Assembly (NCBI GenBank): GCA_041653875.1
Contig: JBAZEM010000016.1
Span: 1 to 64,000, forward strand
DNA from: VSJD01 sp041653875
Lineage (GTDB): Bacteria > Verrucomicrobiota > Kiritimatiellia > JAAZAB01
Direction of reading: 5' to 3'
Length of the DNA stretch: 64,000 nucleotides
The notes under the pieces were generated by a model. That model worked only from the letters and a program-made list of their open reading frames with translations. It ran no database searches and was not told the DNA's origin. Every line of letters starts with the position of its first letter. Positions within the stretch are counted from its first letter, which is position 1. The position numbers and the translations under genes are program-made. Shown one piece after another: positions 15,893 through 26,716 of the stretch.

Positions 15893-16306
15893 ATGACGAA
15901 CGTGTTTGACGATACGGAAGACCTTCTGCTGGAAGTGGAGCCATCCTGGTGGCATTACTTCTGGTACCTGGCGTTCGGGTGGCTGTTGATCCCGCTGGCG
16001 ATCGCGCTCTGGAAACAGGCCAGTCTGACCTTGCGTGTTTACCCGGATCGGGTCGTGCTGGAAACCGGGCTTGTCCGCAAGCGCGTTGTGGATTTGGCGT
16101 TGACGGACATCAACACGGTTGAAATCAACCAGTCGTTTTTCCAGCGGCTGGGCCGTCTCGGCGATATCAAGATGGCCACCTCGGGCGTGGAAGGCTATGA
16201 ACTGGTCGCCCGCGGCTTGCCGAATCCCAAACGAATCAACGAAATCGTCGCCGCCCAGCGCCGGAAGTTAACCCTCCTGCGCCCGGGCGCTACGGGGGGC
16301 GGGTGA
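15893..16306 (+). CDS. PH-domain (DUF304) membrane protein
   Basis: A 137-residue protein with a tryptophan-rich N-terminal membrane segment (WWHYFWYLAFGWLLIPLAIAL), then a bacterial PH-like (bPH2) domain: LTLRVYPDRVVLETGLVRKRVVDLAL, DINTVEINQSFFQRLGRLGDI. Such proteins sit in the inner membrane; their role is poorly known. The last ~10 residues (LLRPGATGGG) come from a palindromic repeat (CCCTCCTGCGCCCGGGCGCT) that also occurs at ~15771, so the stop is repeat-derived. Confidence 0.8.
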   Translation: MTNVFDDTEDLLLEVEPSWWHYFWYLAFGWLLIPLAIALWKQASLTLRVYPDRVVLETGLVRKRVVDLALTDINTVEINQSFFQRLGRLGDIKMATSGVEGYELVARGLPNPKRINEIVAAQRRKLTLLRPGATGGG

Positions 16307-16377
16307 CAAACGACGGATGGCGGACGACGGACTGGGAACAGATGTGCAGTTGGCGTCAACGTTGGACAAGAGACCGC

Positions 16378-16962
16378 ATGAGTCCGAATCGGGAAGAATC
16401 GCAATGCGACGATGTCGCCCAATGGAAAGAAGAAAAAAGGCGCGAGATATGGAAACGCCTGATCCGGTGGGGACTTGGTATTCCTCTGATTCTGTTCTCG
16501 ATTCCATTGCTGGGATGGTGGTTTGGCCCATTCTTCGTGGCGTTGGGCGGCATACTTATAGCGCCTGATATCACGGGATATTTCGCCAAGTTCGCGGGAA
16601 ATATCATATGGACTCATCACGACGGCAAACCAAGGCCGATCTATGGTATTCCGCAATCACTTGCCGCCAAAGGAAGATATGAGGAAGCCGAAAGGGAATA
16701 CGAAAATATTATTCGGGAATTCCCGAACGAGGTGAAGCCTCATATTGAAATGATCGACATTGCGATAGTACGATTAAATAACGCCGAACTGGCAGAACAA
16801 TTATATAAAAGAGGAATGGGGCTCCTCCGAGACCCCGATAGCCGCGAGACGCTTGCCAGAATGTATGCCGCGATACGGACGCGACTAAAACGTGGAGACG
16901 AAGGCAGTAAGAAGCCTATTCCGCTTGAACAACGTAAAACAAACGTCTCAATGAACGAGTGA
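16378..16962 (+). CDS. Membrane protein with TPR-like C-terminus
   Basis: A 194-residue protein from ATG 16378 (MSPNREES). A longer frame from 16303 would encode GGACGACGG-type repeat DNA and is not accepted. Residues ~20-70 hold two hydrophobic stretches (GLGIPLILFSIPLLGWWFG, FVALGGILIA). The rest (GRYEEAEREYENIIREFPNE, NNAELAEQLYKRGMGLLRD) resembles tetratricopeptide helices. It lies 71 bp after the PH-domain gene, possibly co-transcribed. No function is assigned. Confidence 0.65.
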   Translation: MSPNREESQCDDVAQWKEEKRREIWKRLIRWGLGIPLILFSIPLLGWWFGPFFVALGGILIAPDITGYFAKFAGNIIWTHHDGKPRPIYGIPQSLAAKGRYEEAEREYENIIREFPNEVKPHIEMIDIAIVRLNNAELAEQLYKRGMGLLRDPDSRETLARMYAAIRTRLKRGDEGSKKPIPLEQRKTNVSMNE

Positions 16963-17031
16963 CCAGTTTGTGGTTGAGCGCTACGCGCTCAGTCGGCCAG
17001 TTCAATTGAAAGATGTTTGACGATCGGCCAA

Positions 17032-17051
17032 TGTGACACTATAGTATCACA
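17032..17051. promoter_or_regulatory. Candidate operator of the Phd/RelE-type pair
   Basis: TGTGACACTATAGTATCACA is a 20-bp palindrome with one mismatch pair, directly upstream of the antitoxin ATG at 17053. Antitoxins of this type bind such palindromes to repress their own operon. Its position at the start codon fits autoregulation. Confidence 0.55.
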
Positions 17052-17052
17052 C

Positions 17053-17310
17053 ATGAAAACAGAACTGGTTACCACGCTGAAACGGCAAGCCACGCGCCTG
17101 ATTTTCAAGCTTCAGCGGGATAAAATCCCCGTATTGATTACCGAGCGTGGAAAACCGGCCGCATATCTGGTCGATGTCCAAAGCTTTGAAATGCAGGAGA
17201 GCCGCATCCATATTCTGGAAGGCATAGCCCGCGGCGAACGGGCGATTCGAGAAGGCGGGATCATGACCCGCGCGCAAGCGAAAAAAAGGATGAATAAATG
17301 GCTCGCCTGA
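17053..17310 (+). CDS. Phd/YefM-type antitoxin
   Basis: An 85-residue protein from ATG 17053 (MKTELVTTLKRQATRLIFKL). The Phd fold is recognisable by PVLITERGKPAAYLVDVQSFE and a C-terminal toxin-binding segment (GERAIREGGIMTRAQAKKRM). It overlaps the toxin gene by 13 bp. It neutralises the toxin and probably represses the operon. An earlier ATG-equivalent start at 17017 would read through the palindrome and is less likely. Confidence 0.88.
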   Translation: MKTELVTTLKRQATRLIFKLQRDKIPVLITERGKPAAYLVDVQSFEMQESRIHILEGIARGERAIREGGIMTRAQAKKRMNKWLA

Positions 17311-17609
17311 TCTGGACGGAACCGGCGCTTGCCGACTTGGAAGTCATCGCAGACTATATTGCCCTCGACAAGCCGGACGCCGCTAAAAGATACATCCAAC
17401 GGATGTTCGAGACCGTTGACCGGCTGGAACAATTTCCAAACTCCGGATCGATACCTCCCGAGATGCCGGATCTGCCCTATCGTCAGGTAGTGATTCCCCC
17501 GTGCCGAATATTTTACAGAGCGGAGAAAGAGTATGTCTTCATTCTCCACGTGATGAGATCGGATCGAATTTTCCGGGAAGAGATGCTTGAGGAAAAAAAG
17601 CGGAAATAG
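17298..17609 (+). CDS. RelE/ParE-type toxin
   Basis: A 103-residue protein. MARLIWTEPALADLEVIADYIALDKPDAAKRYIQRMFETV and the later FPNSGSIPPE, YRQVVIPPCRIFYRAEKEYVFI match the RelE/ParE superfamily (either an mRNA interferase or a gyrase poison). It is downstream of and overlapping its Phd-type antitoxin gene. ParE-like features (YIALDKP, RIFYR) slightly favour the ParE branch. Confidence 0.88.
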   Translation: MARLIWTEPALADLEVIADYIALDKPDAAKRYIQRMFETVDRLEQFPNSGSIPPEMPDLPYRQVVIPPCRIFYRAEKEYVFILHVMRSDRIFREEMLEEKKRK

Positions 17610-17624
17610 TTTATTGGGGAAGGA

Positions 17625-18413
17625 ATGGATGCTTTAACATTAGGCCGGCACACCTTCAGCTCGCGCCTGATCTTGGGGACGGGCAAGTTCGCGGATGCCG
17701 AAACCATGCTGGCAGCCATCCGGGCTTCCGGCGCCCGGCTTGTGACTGTGGCTTTGCGCCGGTTCAATCGGGAACGGCCCTCGGACGACCTGCTGGGGCC
17801 GCTCCTAAAGATCAAGGGACTGACGCTCATGCCGAACACGTCCGGGGCCTGCAATGCGCGGGAGGCCGTCAAGGCCGCCCGCATCGCCCGGGAACTCAGC
17901 GGCAGTCCGTTTATCAAGGTGGAAATCCATCCCAACCCTCATCACCTGATGCCCGATGCGATTGAAACCCTGGAGGCCGCCCGGATTCTGGCGGCGGAAG
18001 GATTTGTGGTCATGCCCTACATGCCGGCCGACCCGGTCCTGGCCAAGCGCCTGGAAGATGCCGGCTGCGCCTCGCTCATGCCCCTGGGGTCGGGGATCGG
18101 CACCGGACATGGTCTGGCCACGGCCGACCTGTTGAAACTCATTATCCGCGACAGCCGCGTGCCGGTGATTGTGGATGCGGGGTTGCGTTCGCCCGCCGAT
18201 GCCGCCCTGGCCATGGAAATCGGGTGCGACGCCGTGCTGGTCAACAGCGCCATCGCCGTCGCCGGCGATCCCGCGGCCATGGCCGCCGCCTTCGCTCTGG
18301 CCGTGCAGGCCGGTCGTTCCGCGCGCCTGGCCGGGATCATGTCCCAAAACGATGAGGCCGTTCCCACCAGTCCGCTGACTTCGTTCCTCGCCGCTGCGGG
18401 ATCAAACGGATGA
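17625..18413 (+). CDS. thiG: Thiazole synthase ThiG
   Basis: A 262-residue TIM-barrel enzyme that forms the thiazole phosphate of thiamine from deoxyxylulose 5-phosphate, dehydroglycine and ThiS thiocarboxylate. LGRHTFSSRLILGTGKFAD at the N-terminus, the Schiff-base lysine in FIKVEI (K98), and MPLGSGIGTGHGL and VPVIVDAGLRSPADAA are characteristic. Start ATG 17625 follows GGGGAAGGA. No thiS, thiH or TPP riboswitch is nearby. It follows the RelE-type gene by 15 bp. Confidence 0.95.
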   Translation: MDALTLGRHTFSSRLILGTGKFADAETMLAAIRASGARLVTVALRRFNRERPSDDLLGPLLKIKGLTLMPNTSGACNAREAVKAARIARELSGSPFIKVEIHPNPHHLMPDAIETLEAARILAAEGFVVMPYMPADPVLAKRLEDAGCASLMPLGSGIGTGHGLATADLLKLIIRDSRVPVIVDAGLRSPADAALAMEIGCDAVLVNSAIAVAGDPAAMAAAFALAVQAGRSARLAGIMSQNDEAVPTSPLTSFLAAAGSNG

Positions 18414-18489
18414 ACTCCGATTAACCGCGGAGGCGCACGCGGGTATTTTTACTGTTTAACTGCGCCCCGGTTTTCTTTATTGTACCCGC

Positions 18490-19512
18490 ATGAAGCCGAT
18501 TTGGAAAATGGGCCGTATGGGCCGGATTTACATGGCTTACCGGCGCCGGCAGGCGGCGCTCCGGCACCTGCCTCTGCGCCTGTGGATCGAAACGGCCAGT
18601 TGCTGTAACTTGCGGTGCGTCATGTGCCCCAATAAGGACGTGGCCGCCGCCGCCAAGGGCCTTATGCCCCTGGCGCTGTTTCAAAAAATCATCGATCAAG
18701 CCCGCCGTTTCGCCCTCGACGTGAACCTCCATCATCGCGGCGAGCCGCTGATGAATCCGGCGCTTTTCGACATGATCCGCTACGCCAAGGCGGCCGGGCT
18801 CAAAGTCCGTTTCCATACCAATGGCGCCCTGCTGGATGAAATCAAGGCGCGCCGCCTGCTGGAGGCCGGTCCGGACCTGGTCTCGTTTTCGTTCGACGGC
18901 TTCACCAAGGAAACCTACGAGCGGGTGCGCGTGGGCGCCACGTTCGAGAAAACGCGGGATAATATTCTGCGCTTCGTCGCGCTTCGCCGCGAACTGGGCC
19001 TTAAAAAACCGTACGTGGTCATCGAAAAAATCCGCTTTCGGGACCAGGCCGCCGAGAGCGATGCCGCCGCGGTGCAGGCCCTGCGGCGTCGGTTTTTGGA
19101 TGCCGGCGTGGATGAAATCATCGAAAAAGAGGAATACGTCTGGGCCGGGTCGGACGCCCCCGAGGTTGCCGATAGACGCGCTTGCACCGTTTGCACGTTC
19201 CCCTGGTATGCCATGGTCGTTTGCGCCGACGGCACGGTCACGCCTTGTCCGCAGGATTTTCACGCCGTGCTGAAATTAGGCAACGCCCGGGAAACGCCGC
19301 TGAAGGAAATCTGGAACGGCCCGGCTTACCGGCAACTGCGCCGGCAGTTTGCCGAGGATATCGAGGCCCTGGCCATTTGCCGCAAGTGCGACCGCCTGCG
19401 CCGCAAAACGATCGGCGGCGTGCCCTGGCAATACATGGCCACCTTCCTGACCGACCAACTGCTCAGCTACGGCCGGCTCCGTAAATGGCTGGGAACCCAT
19501 GAGCGGAATTGA
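18490..19512 (+). CDS. Radical SAM/SPASM protein
   Basis: A 340-residue radical SAM protein: C39-x3-C43-x2-C46 (CNLRCVMC) binds the catalytic cluster. LHHRGEPLMNPAL and HTNGALLDE are further family motifs. The C-terminal SPASM region has cysteines in ACTVCTFPW, TPCPQDF and CRKCDRL for auxiliary clusters. SPASM enzymes modify peptides or carry out other radical chemistry; the substrate is unknown. No precursor peptide gene is seen nearby. It lies 76 bp after thiG. Confidence 0.88.
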   Translation: MKPIWKMGRMGRIYMAYRRRQAALRHLPLRLWIETASCCNLRCVMCPNKDVAAAAKGLMPLALFQKIIDQARRFALDVNLHHRGEPLMNPALFDMIRYAKAAGLKVRFHTNGALLDEIKARRLLEAGPDLVSFSFDGFTKETYERVRVGATFEKTRDNILRFVALRRELGLKKPYVVIEKIRFRDQAAESDAAAVQALRRRFLDAGVDEIIEKEEYVWAGSDAPEVADRRACTVCTFPWYAMVVCADGTVTPCPQDFHAVLKLGNARETPLKEIWNGPAYRQLRRQFAEDIEALAICRKCDRLRRKTIGGVPWQYMATFLTDQLLSYGRLRKWLGTHERN

Positions 19513-19525
19513 TATCTGAACCGGA

Positions 19526-19680
19526 GTAACTCAGGTAGTCAGGAGTCAGAATTCAGAATCCAGAATAAAACTCGCAAGAATCAGCCATTGAAGACCGCAA
19601 AGGACATTCCGCCAAGACCCTGCGCTTATAGCCTATTCTCTTGGCCAATACTGATTCTTTATTCTGACTTCTGAATTTCG
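19526..19680. repeat. Truncated GTAAC-type element (copy 3)
   Basis: It begins GTAACTCAGGTAGTCAGGAG and ends in TATTCTGACTTCTGAATTT, with a diverged middle that still shares CATTCCGCCAAG and CTTATAGC...ATTCTCTTGG with copies 1 and 2. The 3' terminus and target duplication are missing. Confidence 0.6.
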
Positions 19681-19836
19681 CCCCAATAGGGCGGCCGAAA
19701 ATAGGCAGGCGTAGCGCCTGTACAATGGCAAGCACGCGGCGTTTGCCCCCCGTGGGGGCGGCCGAAAATAGGCAGGCGCTTTAGCGCCTGTACAATGATA
19801 AGCAACCGAAATTGCGTCCCGTAGGGACGCGTGAAC
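19681..19836. repeat. Palindrome cluster 5' of an IS200-like gene
   Basis: Two GGCGGCCGAAAATAGGCAGG units with hairpins AGGCGTAGCGCCT and AGGCGCTTTAGCGCCT occur here, then GCGTCCCGTAGGGACGC next to the transposase start. Subterminal hairpins are the substrates of HUH transposases. Confidence 0.65.
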
Positions 19837-19837
19837 A

Positions 19838-20290
19838 ATGGCGAATTCGTATCATACCCTCTTGATTCACGCGGTATTCAGCACGAAAAACCGCGAGCCT
19901 TGGTTGTCCCCTTCGGTGCGCCCGCGGCTCTTTCCTTATCTGGGGGGCATCGCAAGACAGAATGGCATGAAGGCGCTTGCTGTTGGCGGAGTGTCCGAAC
20001 ACGTCCATCTATTGTTGTCGTTAAGCCGCGAGCTTTCGGTCGCCGAAGCGATGAAGTTGATCAAGGGGCCGTCGTCGAAGTGGCTCCATGAGACGTTTCC
20101 GCAGCTGGTAGGATTTGCATGGCAGGAAGGATACGGAGCATTCAGCATAGGAGTTTCGCAAACCGATGAAACCTGCCGCTATATTGAGGGTCAGGAGGAG
20201 CATCACCGCAAGGTGTCGTTTCAAGAGGAATATCGGGCATTTCTTAAAAGACACAATGTGCCGTATGATGAACGGTATGTATGGGGATGA
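19838..20290 (+). CDS. IS200/IS605-type HUH (Y1) transposase
   Basis: A 150-residue Y1 transposase: HUH motif HVHLL (EHVHLLLSLS) and catalytic tyrosine in CRYIEGQEEHHRK. MANSYHTLLIHAVFSTKNRE is the usual N-terminus of this group. The gene is intact and flanked on both sides by small palindromes that include CGTCCCGTAGGGACG-like sequences (19816-19832, 20304-20322). No TnpB or accessory gene is present. It may act on the GTCCCTA-type palindromes, which also end the leader repeats at 1290 and 41989. Confidence 0.92.
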   Translation: MANSYHTLLIHAVFSTKNREPWLSPSVRPRLFPYLGGIARQNGMKALAVGGVSEHVHLLLSLSRELSVAEAMKLIKGPSSKWLHETFPQLVGFAWQEGYGAFSIGVSQTDETCRYIEGQEEHHRKVSFQEEYRAFLKRHNVPYDERYVWG

Positions 20291-20450
20291 ACGGGAAGTT
20301 CGGCCGTCCCTACGGGACGGGACGTTTTTGTTTTGACGGGGTACCGGCGCTGAAGCGCCGGCCTATTAGCGGATGTCCCTATGGGACATGGGATGGCGTT
20401 GGTCATCGGGCAAATTATTTGGGTTGCGGGCATAGCCCGCGTTAGACATC
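20291..20450. repeat. Palindrome cluster 3' of the IS200-like gene
   Basis: GTCCCTACGGGACGGGACG, then CCGGCGCTGAAGCGCCGG, ATGTCCCTATGGGACAT and a GGGTTGCGGGCATAGCCCGC hairpin lie in a row up to the glycosyltransferase gene. No gene. Confidence 0.65.
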
Positions 20451-20456
20451 CAGCCT

Positions 20457-21620
20457 ATGAAGATTCTTTTGCTTGCCCCGCATCCGTTTTATCAGGAACG
20501 CGGCACGCCCATCGCCGTGGATCTCCTGCTCACGGCGCTGTCACGGCGCGGCGACCAGGTGGACGTGGTGACTTTCCGCGAAGGCGCCGATAAAACTTAT
20601 CCCGGCGTTACTCTTCATCGCATTCCGCGCCTGCCGGGTATGCGCGGCATCCGGCCGGGTTTTTCGTTCAAGAAATTGGTCTGTGACGTTTTCGTCATGG
20701 CCAAGGCCTTGCGCCTGGCCGCCCGCGGGCGTTACCAAGTGGTGCATGCGGTGGAAGAATCCGTCTTTATGGCCATGCTGATCCGCCTCTGCTTGCGCAC
20801 GCCATACGTGTTCGACATGGATTCCTCCATGCCCCGGCAAATGACGGAAAAATTCAGGGCCTTGGCGGTGTTCGCCCCCATCCTGAAATGGTTCGAAGGC
20901 CGCGCCATCCGCCACGCCCTGGCGGTCGTGCCGGTCTGCGACGCGTTGGCGGAGATTGCCCGGCCTTACGCGCCGCGCAAGCTGTGCCTGTTGCGCGATG
21001 TGTCGCTCCTGGCGTCGGAGCCCCGGCCGGACGGCGGAGAACTCCCTTCGGCATTGTCCGCCCTGCCGCATCCCTGTTTCCTTTATATCGGCAACCTGGA
21101 GCGCTACCAGGGACTCGATCTCCTGCTCGATAGTTTTGCGCTCCTGCTGAAAAGCGGCGTCACGGTCGCGCTCGTGATCGCCGGCGGCAAAGAGGACGAT
21201 ATTCGGCGTTACCGGGAGAAAGCCGGAATACTGGGCCTTGGCGAAAGCGTGCGCTTCCTTGGCCCATGGCCCATCGGCCGGATGGCGGAATTATTTGCGG
21301 CCGCCGACGCGCTCGTGTCGCCGCGCATCCAGGGCGACAACACGCCCATGAAAATCTATTCGTATTTGCAATCCGGCAAGCCGATTCTGGCCACCGACCT
21401 GCCCACGCACACGCAAGTATTGAACTCCGAAATCGCCGTGCTGGCGCCGCCGACGCCCGCGCTTTTCGCCGACGGCATGCGCCGGTTAATCGAGCACCCC
21501 GACCAGGGCCGGGAACTGGCCCGCCGGGCCAAAACCTTGGCCGACGCGCAATACAGCTTGGCCGTGTTCGAACGCACCGTCCGGGAGTTGTATGCCTGGA
21601 TCGAGCACGCCACGACCTGA
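20457..21620 (+). CDS. GT4-family glycosyltransferase
   Basis: A 387-residue GT-B protein. The N-terminal domain starts MKILLLAPHPFYQERGTPIA (the glycine-rich acceptor loop of GT4 enzymes). The C-terminal Glycos_transf_1 domain spans ~190-380 (FLYIGNLERYQGLDLLLDSF, LVIAGGKEDDIRRY, LFAAADALVSPRIQGDNTPMKIYSYL). It transfers a sugar from a nucleotide donor, presumably to a cell-surface glycan or lipid. No polysaccharide cluster surrounds it, so acceptor and donor are unknown. Confidence 0.9.
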   Translation: MKILLLAPHPFYQERGTPIAVDLLLTALSRRGDQVDVVTFREGADKTYPGVTLHRIPRLPGMRGIRPGFSFKKLVCDVFVMAKALRLAARGRYQVVHAVEESVFMAMLIRLCLRTPYVFDMDSSMPRQMTEKFRALAVFAPILKWFEGRAIRHALAVVPVCDALAEIARPYAPRKLCLLRDVSLLASEPRPDGGELPSALSALPHPCFLYIGNLERYQGLDLLLDSFALLLKSGVTVALVIAGGKEDDIRRYREKAGILGLGESVRFLGPWPIGRMAELFAAADALVSPRIQGDNTPMKIYSYLQSGKPILATDLPTHTQVLNSEIAVLAPPTPALFADGMRRLIEHPDQGRELARRAKTLADAQYSLAVFERTVRELYAWIEHATT

Positions 21621-21670
21621 CGGCTCGCGCATGCCGCGCTTCGTTCCGTGTGTGCCGCGGCGTCTCTTAA

Positions 21671-21790
21671 CTCGAATAACCGGTATAAACCGGCTCTACA
21701 CCTCCCCCCTCCCCGTCGATTTCAATATGTAGAGCCGACTTTACGTCGGCTACGCTTTCAGGATAGCCGGTATAAAACCGGCTCTACATA
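21671..21790. repeat. REP-type repeat 3' of the RAYT gene
   Basis: About one and a half units of the 87-bp family: AACCGGTATAAACCGGCTCT, CAATATGTAGAGCCGACTTT then ACGTCGGCTACG, followed by another AGCCGGTATAAAACCGGCT. Its first unit contains a different linker (CACCTCCCCCCTCCCC). It flanks the RAYT gene on the side opposite to the tandem array. Confidence 0.85.
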
Positions 21791-21795
21791 CACAC

Positions 21796-22263
21796 CTATC
21801 GTCTGGCCAAGCTCCCCAACCATGGGTATTCGGAAGCATTCATAACCAGGCCGGCTCGCACTGGATTTTGAAGCACATAGTCGCATTTATCCTTAAAGGA
21901 TTCGGCGGATCGAATACAATGATCGAAAAAGCCGGGTTGCCATAGCGGCTGTTTATCGCCGAATTTGCGCCATGGCACAGAATATCTGCCTTTCAATCTC
22001 TTTACTGCCGCATCTAATCCCATGTAGCCTGGATTAACGATCAAATGCAAATGGTCCGGCATAATGCAATAAACATAGACGCCCCAATATCCTTCGTCCT
22101 GTAAGTGTGCGATTTCTTGAATAAGGGTCTTATTCCGCTCCGATGAAATGAAAACAGCCCGTCTCGGTTTGACGCAAACCGTAATTTCGAATGCATTGTT
22201 GCCATCGCTGTAATCGATCAGCGAACAGCGTTGGTAACCACGATATATGGCTTTGTCATTCAT
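21796..22263 (-). CDS. REP-associated tyrosine transposase (RAYT)
   Basis: A 155-residue Y1/HUH protein of the RAYT group. HUH motif MPDHLHLIV, then FFDHCIRSAESFKDKCDYVLQNPVRAGLV with the catalytic tyrosine, is diagnostic. I set the start at ATG 22263 (MNDKAIYRGYQR). The frame stays open another ~590 bp upstream only because the 87-bp tandem unit is a multiple of three without stops. RAYTs are domesticated transposases thought to mobilise REP palindromes, and this one is flanked by such palindromes on both sides. Confidence 0.93.
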   Translation of the reverse strand: MNDKAIYRGYQRCSLIDYSDGNNAFEITVCVKPRRAVFISSERNKTLIQEIAHLQDEGYWGVYVYCIMPDHLHLIVNPGYMGLDAAVKRLKGRYSVPWRKFGDKQPLWQPGFFDHCIRSAESFKDKCDYVLQNPVRAGLVMNASEYPWLGSLARR

Positions 22264-22276
22264 GGCTTGGTGTGCG

Positions 22277-22821
22277 GATAGCCGGTATAAAACCGGCTCT
22301 ACACAATACACGAATCCGTTAATTTCAATATGTAGAGCCGACTTTATGTCGGCTACGCTTTCAGATAGCCGGTATAAAACCGGCTCTACACAATACACAA
22401 ATCCGTTGATTTCAATATGTAGAGCCGACTTTATGTCGGCTACGCTTTCGGATAGCCGGTATAAAACCGGCTCTACACAATACACAAATCCGTTGACTTC
22501 AATATGTAGAGCCGACTTTACATCGGCTACGCTTTCAGATAGCCGGTATAAAACCGGCTCTACACAATACACAAATCCGTTGACTTCAATATGTAGAGCC
22601 GACTTTACGTCGGCTCCGCTTTCAGATAGCCGGTATAAAACCGGCTCTACACAATACACGAATCCGTTGATTTCAATATGTAGAGCCGACTTTACGTCGG
22701 CTACGCTTTCAGATAGCCGGTATAAAACCGGCTCTACACAATACACGAATCCGTTGATTTCAATATGTAGAGCCGACTTTACGTCGGCTACGCTTTCGGA
22801 TAGCCGGTATAAAACCGGCTC
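22277..22821. repeat. Six 87-bp tandem REP units plus a partial seventh
   Basis: Units begin with GATAGCCGGTATAAAACCGG at 22277, 22364, 22451, 22538, 22625, 22712 and 22799 (partial), with an exact period of 87 bp and few substitutions. Each unit holds two palindromes, AGCCGGTATAAAACCGGCT and AGCCGACTTTACGTCGGCT, in a paired (BIME-like) arrangement. There are no unique spacers. The array abuts the RAYT start. A single relative lies at 33133-33172. Confidence 0.95.
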
Positions 22822-22869
22822 GCCATTACCCATCAACCATTGCCCATCAACCATTCCCGATTTACGCGC
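22822..22869. repeat. Short-word repeat at the mfd stop
   Basis: ACCCATCAACCATTGCCCAT followed by CAACCATTCCCGATT. The same CAACCATTCCCGAT leads into the AraC-type regulator stop at 12129; in both cases a CGCG...GCGCG-GATCGGG hairpin follows and codes for the protein tail. Confidence 0.55.
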
Positions 22870-26427
<3,558 letters not shown>

Positions 26428-26716
26428 GGCGAAACCAAAACCAGATGTCAGAAATCAGAGATCAGCGAGAATTCAACGCATGGCATGGTGCAATGGGCAG
26501 TGGCAGCCTGTTTCCCGAGTGAATTTCACAGCCATGAACCGTAAACCATGCCGTTTTTGCTTTACGCTAATTTCTATAAAGCATAAAATAATGCGCATGG
26601 AAAAAAAAGATGACATTCCACCCCCCCCCTTCGATTAATTCTCAAAAATTAGATTTGTAGTTGTGTCCGCGCGGGAGTGATTGCAATAATGATATTACAC
26701 GAAAGCAGGAATAACG
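26428..26716. other. Gene-free control region mfd / GH78
   Basis: Between the divergent mfd and glycosidase genes. It includes the short-word stretch CAGAAATCAGAGATCAGCGA, a C-tract (about nine) near 26620 and AT-rich DNA before 26700 that probably holds the glycosidase promoter. No gene is seen. Confidence 0.4.

Noticed and set aside
22277..22821. CRISPR-like regular array
   Set aside because: The whole 87-bp period is conserved, with no unique spacers and no cas genes; the palindrome pairs and adjacent RAYT explain it.
21796..22854. A 352-residue protein with 29-residue repeats
   Set aside because: Only the part from 22263 matches RAYTs. The upstream frame is open because the 87-bp DNA unit is divisible by three; kept as a finding, not as the start.
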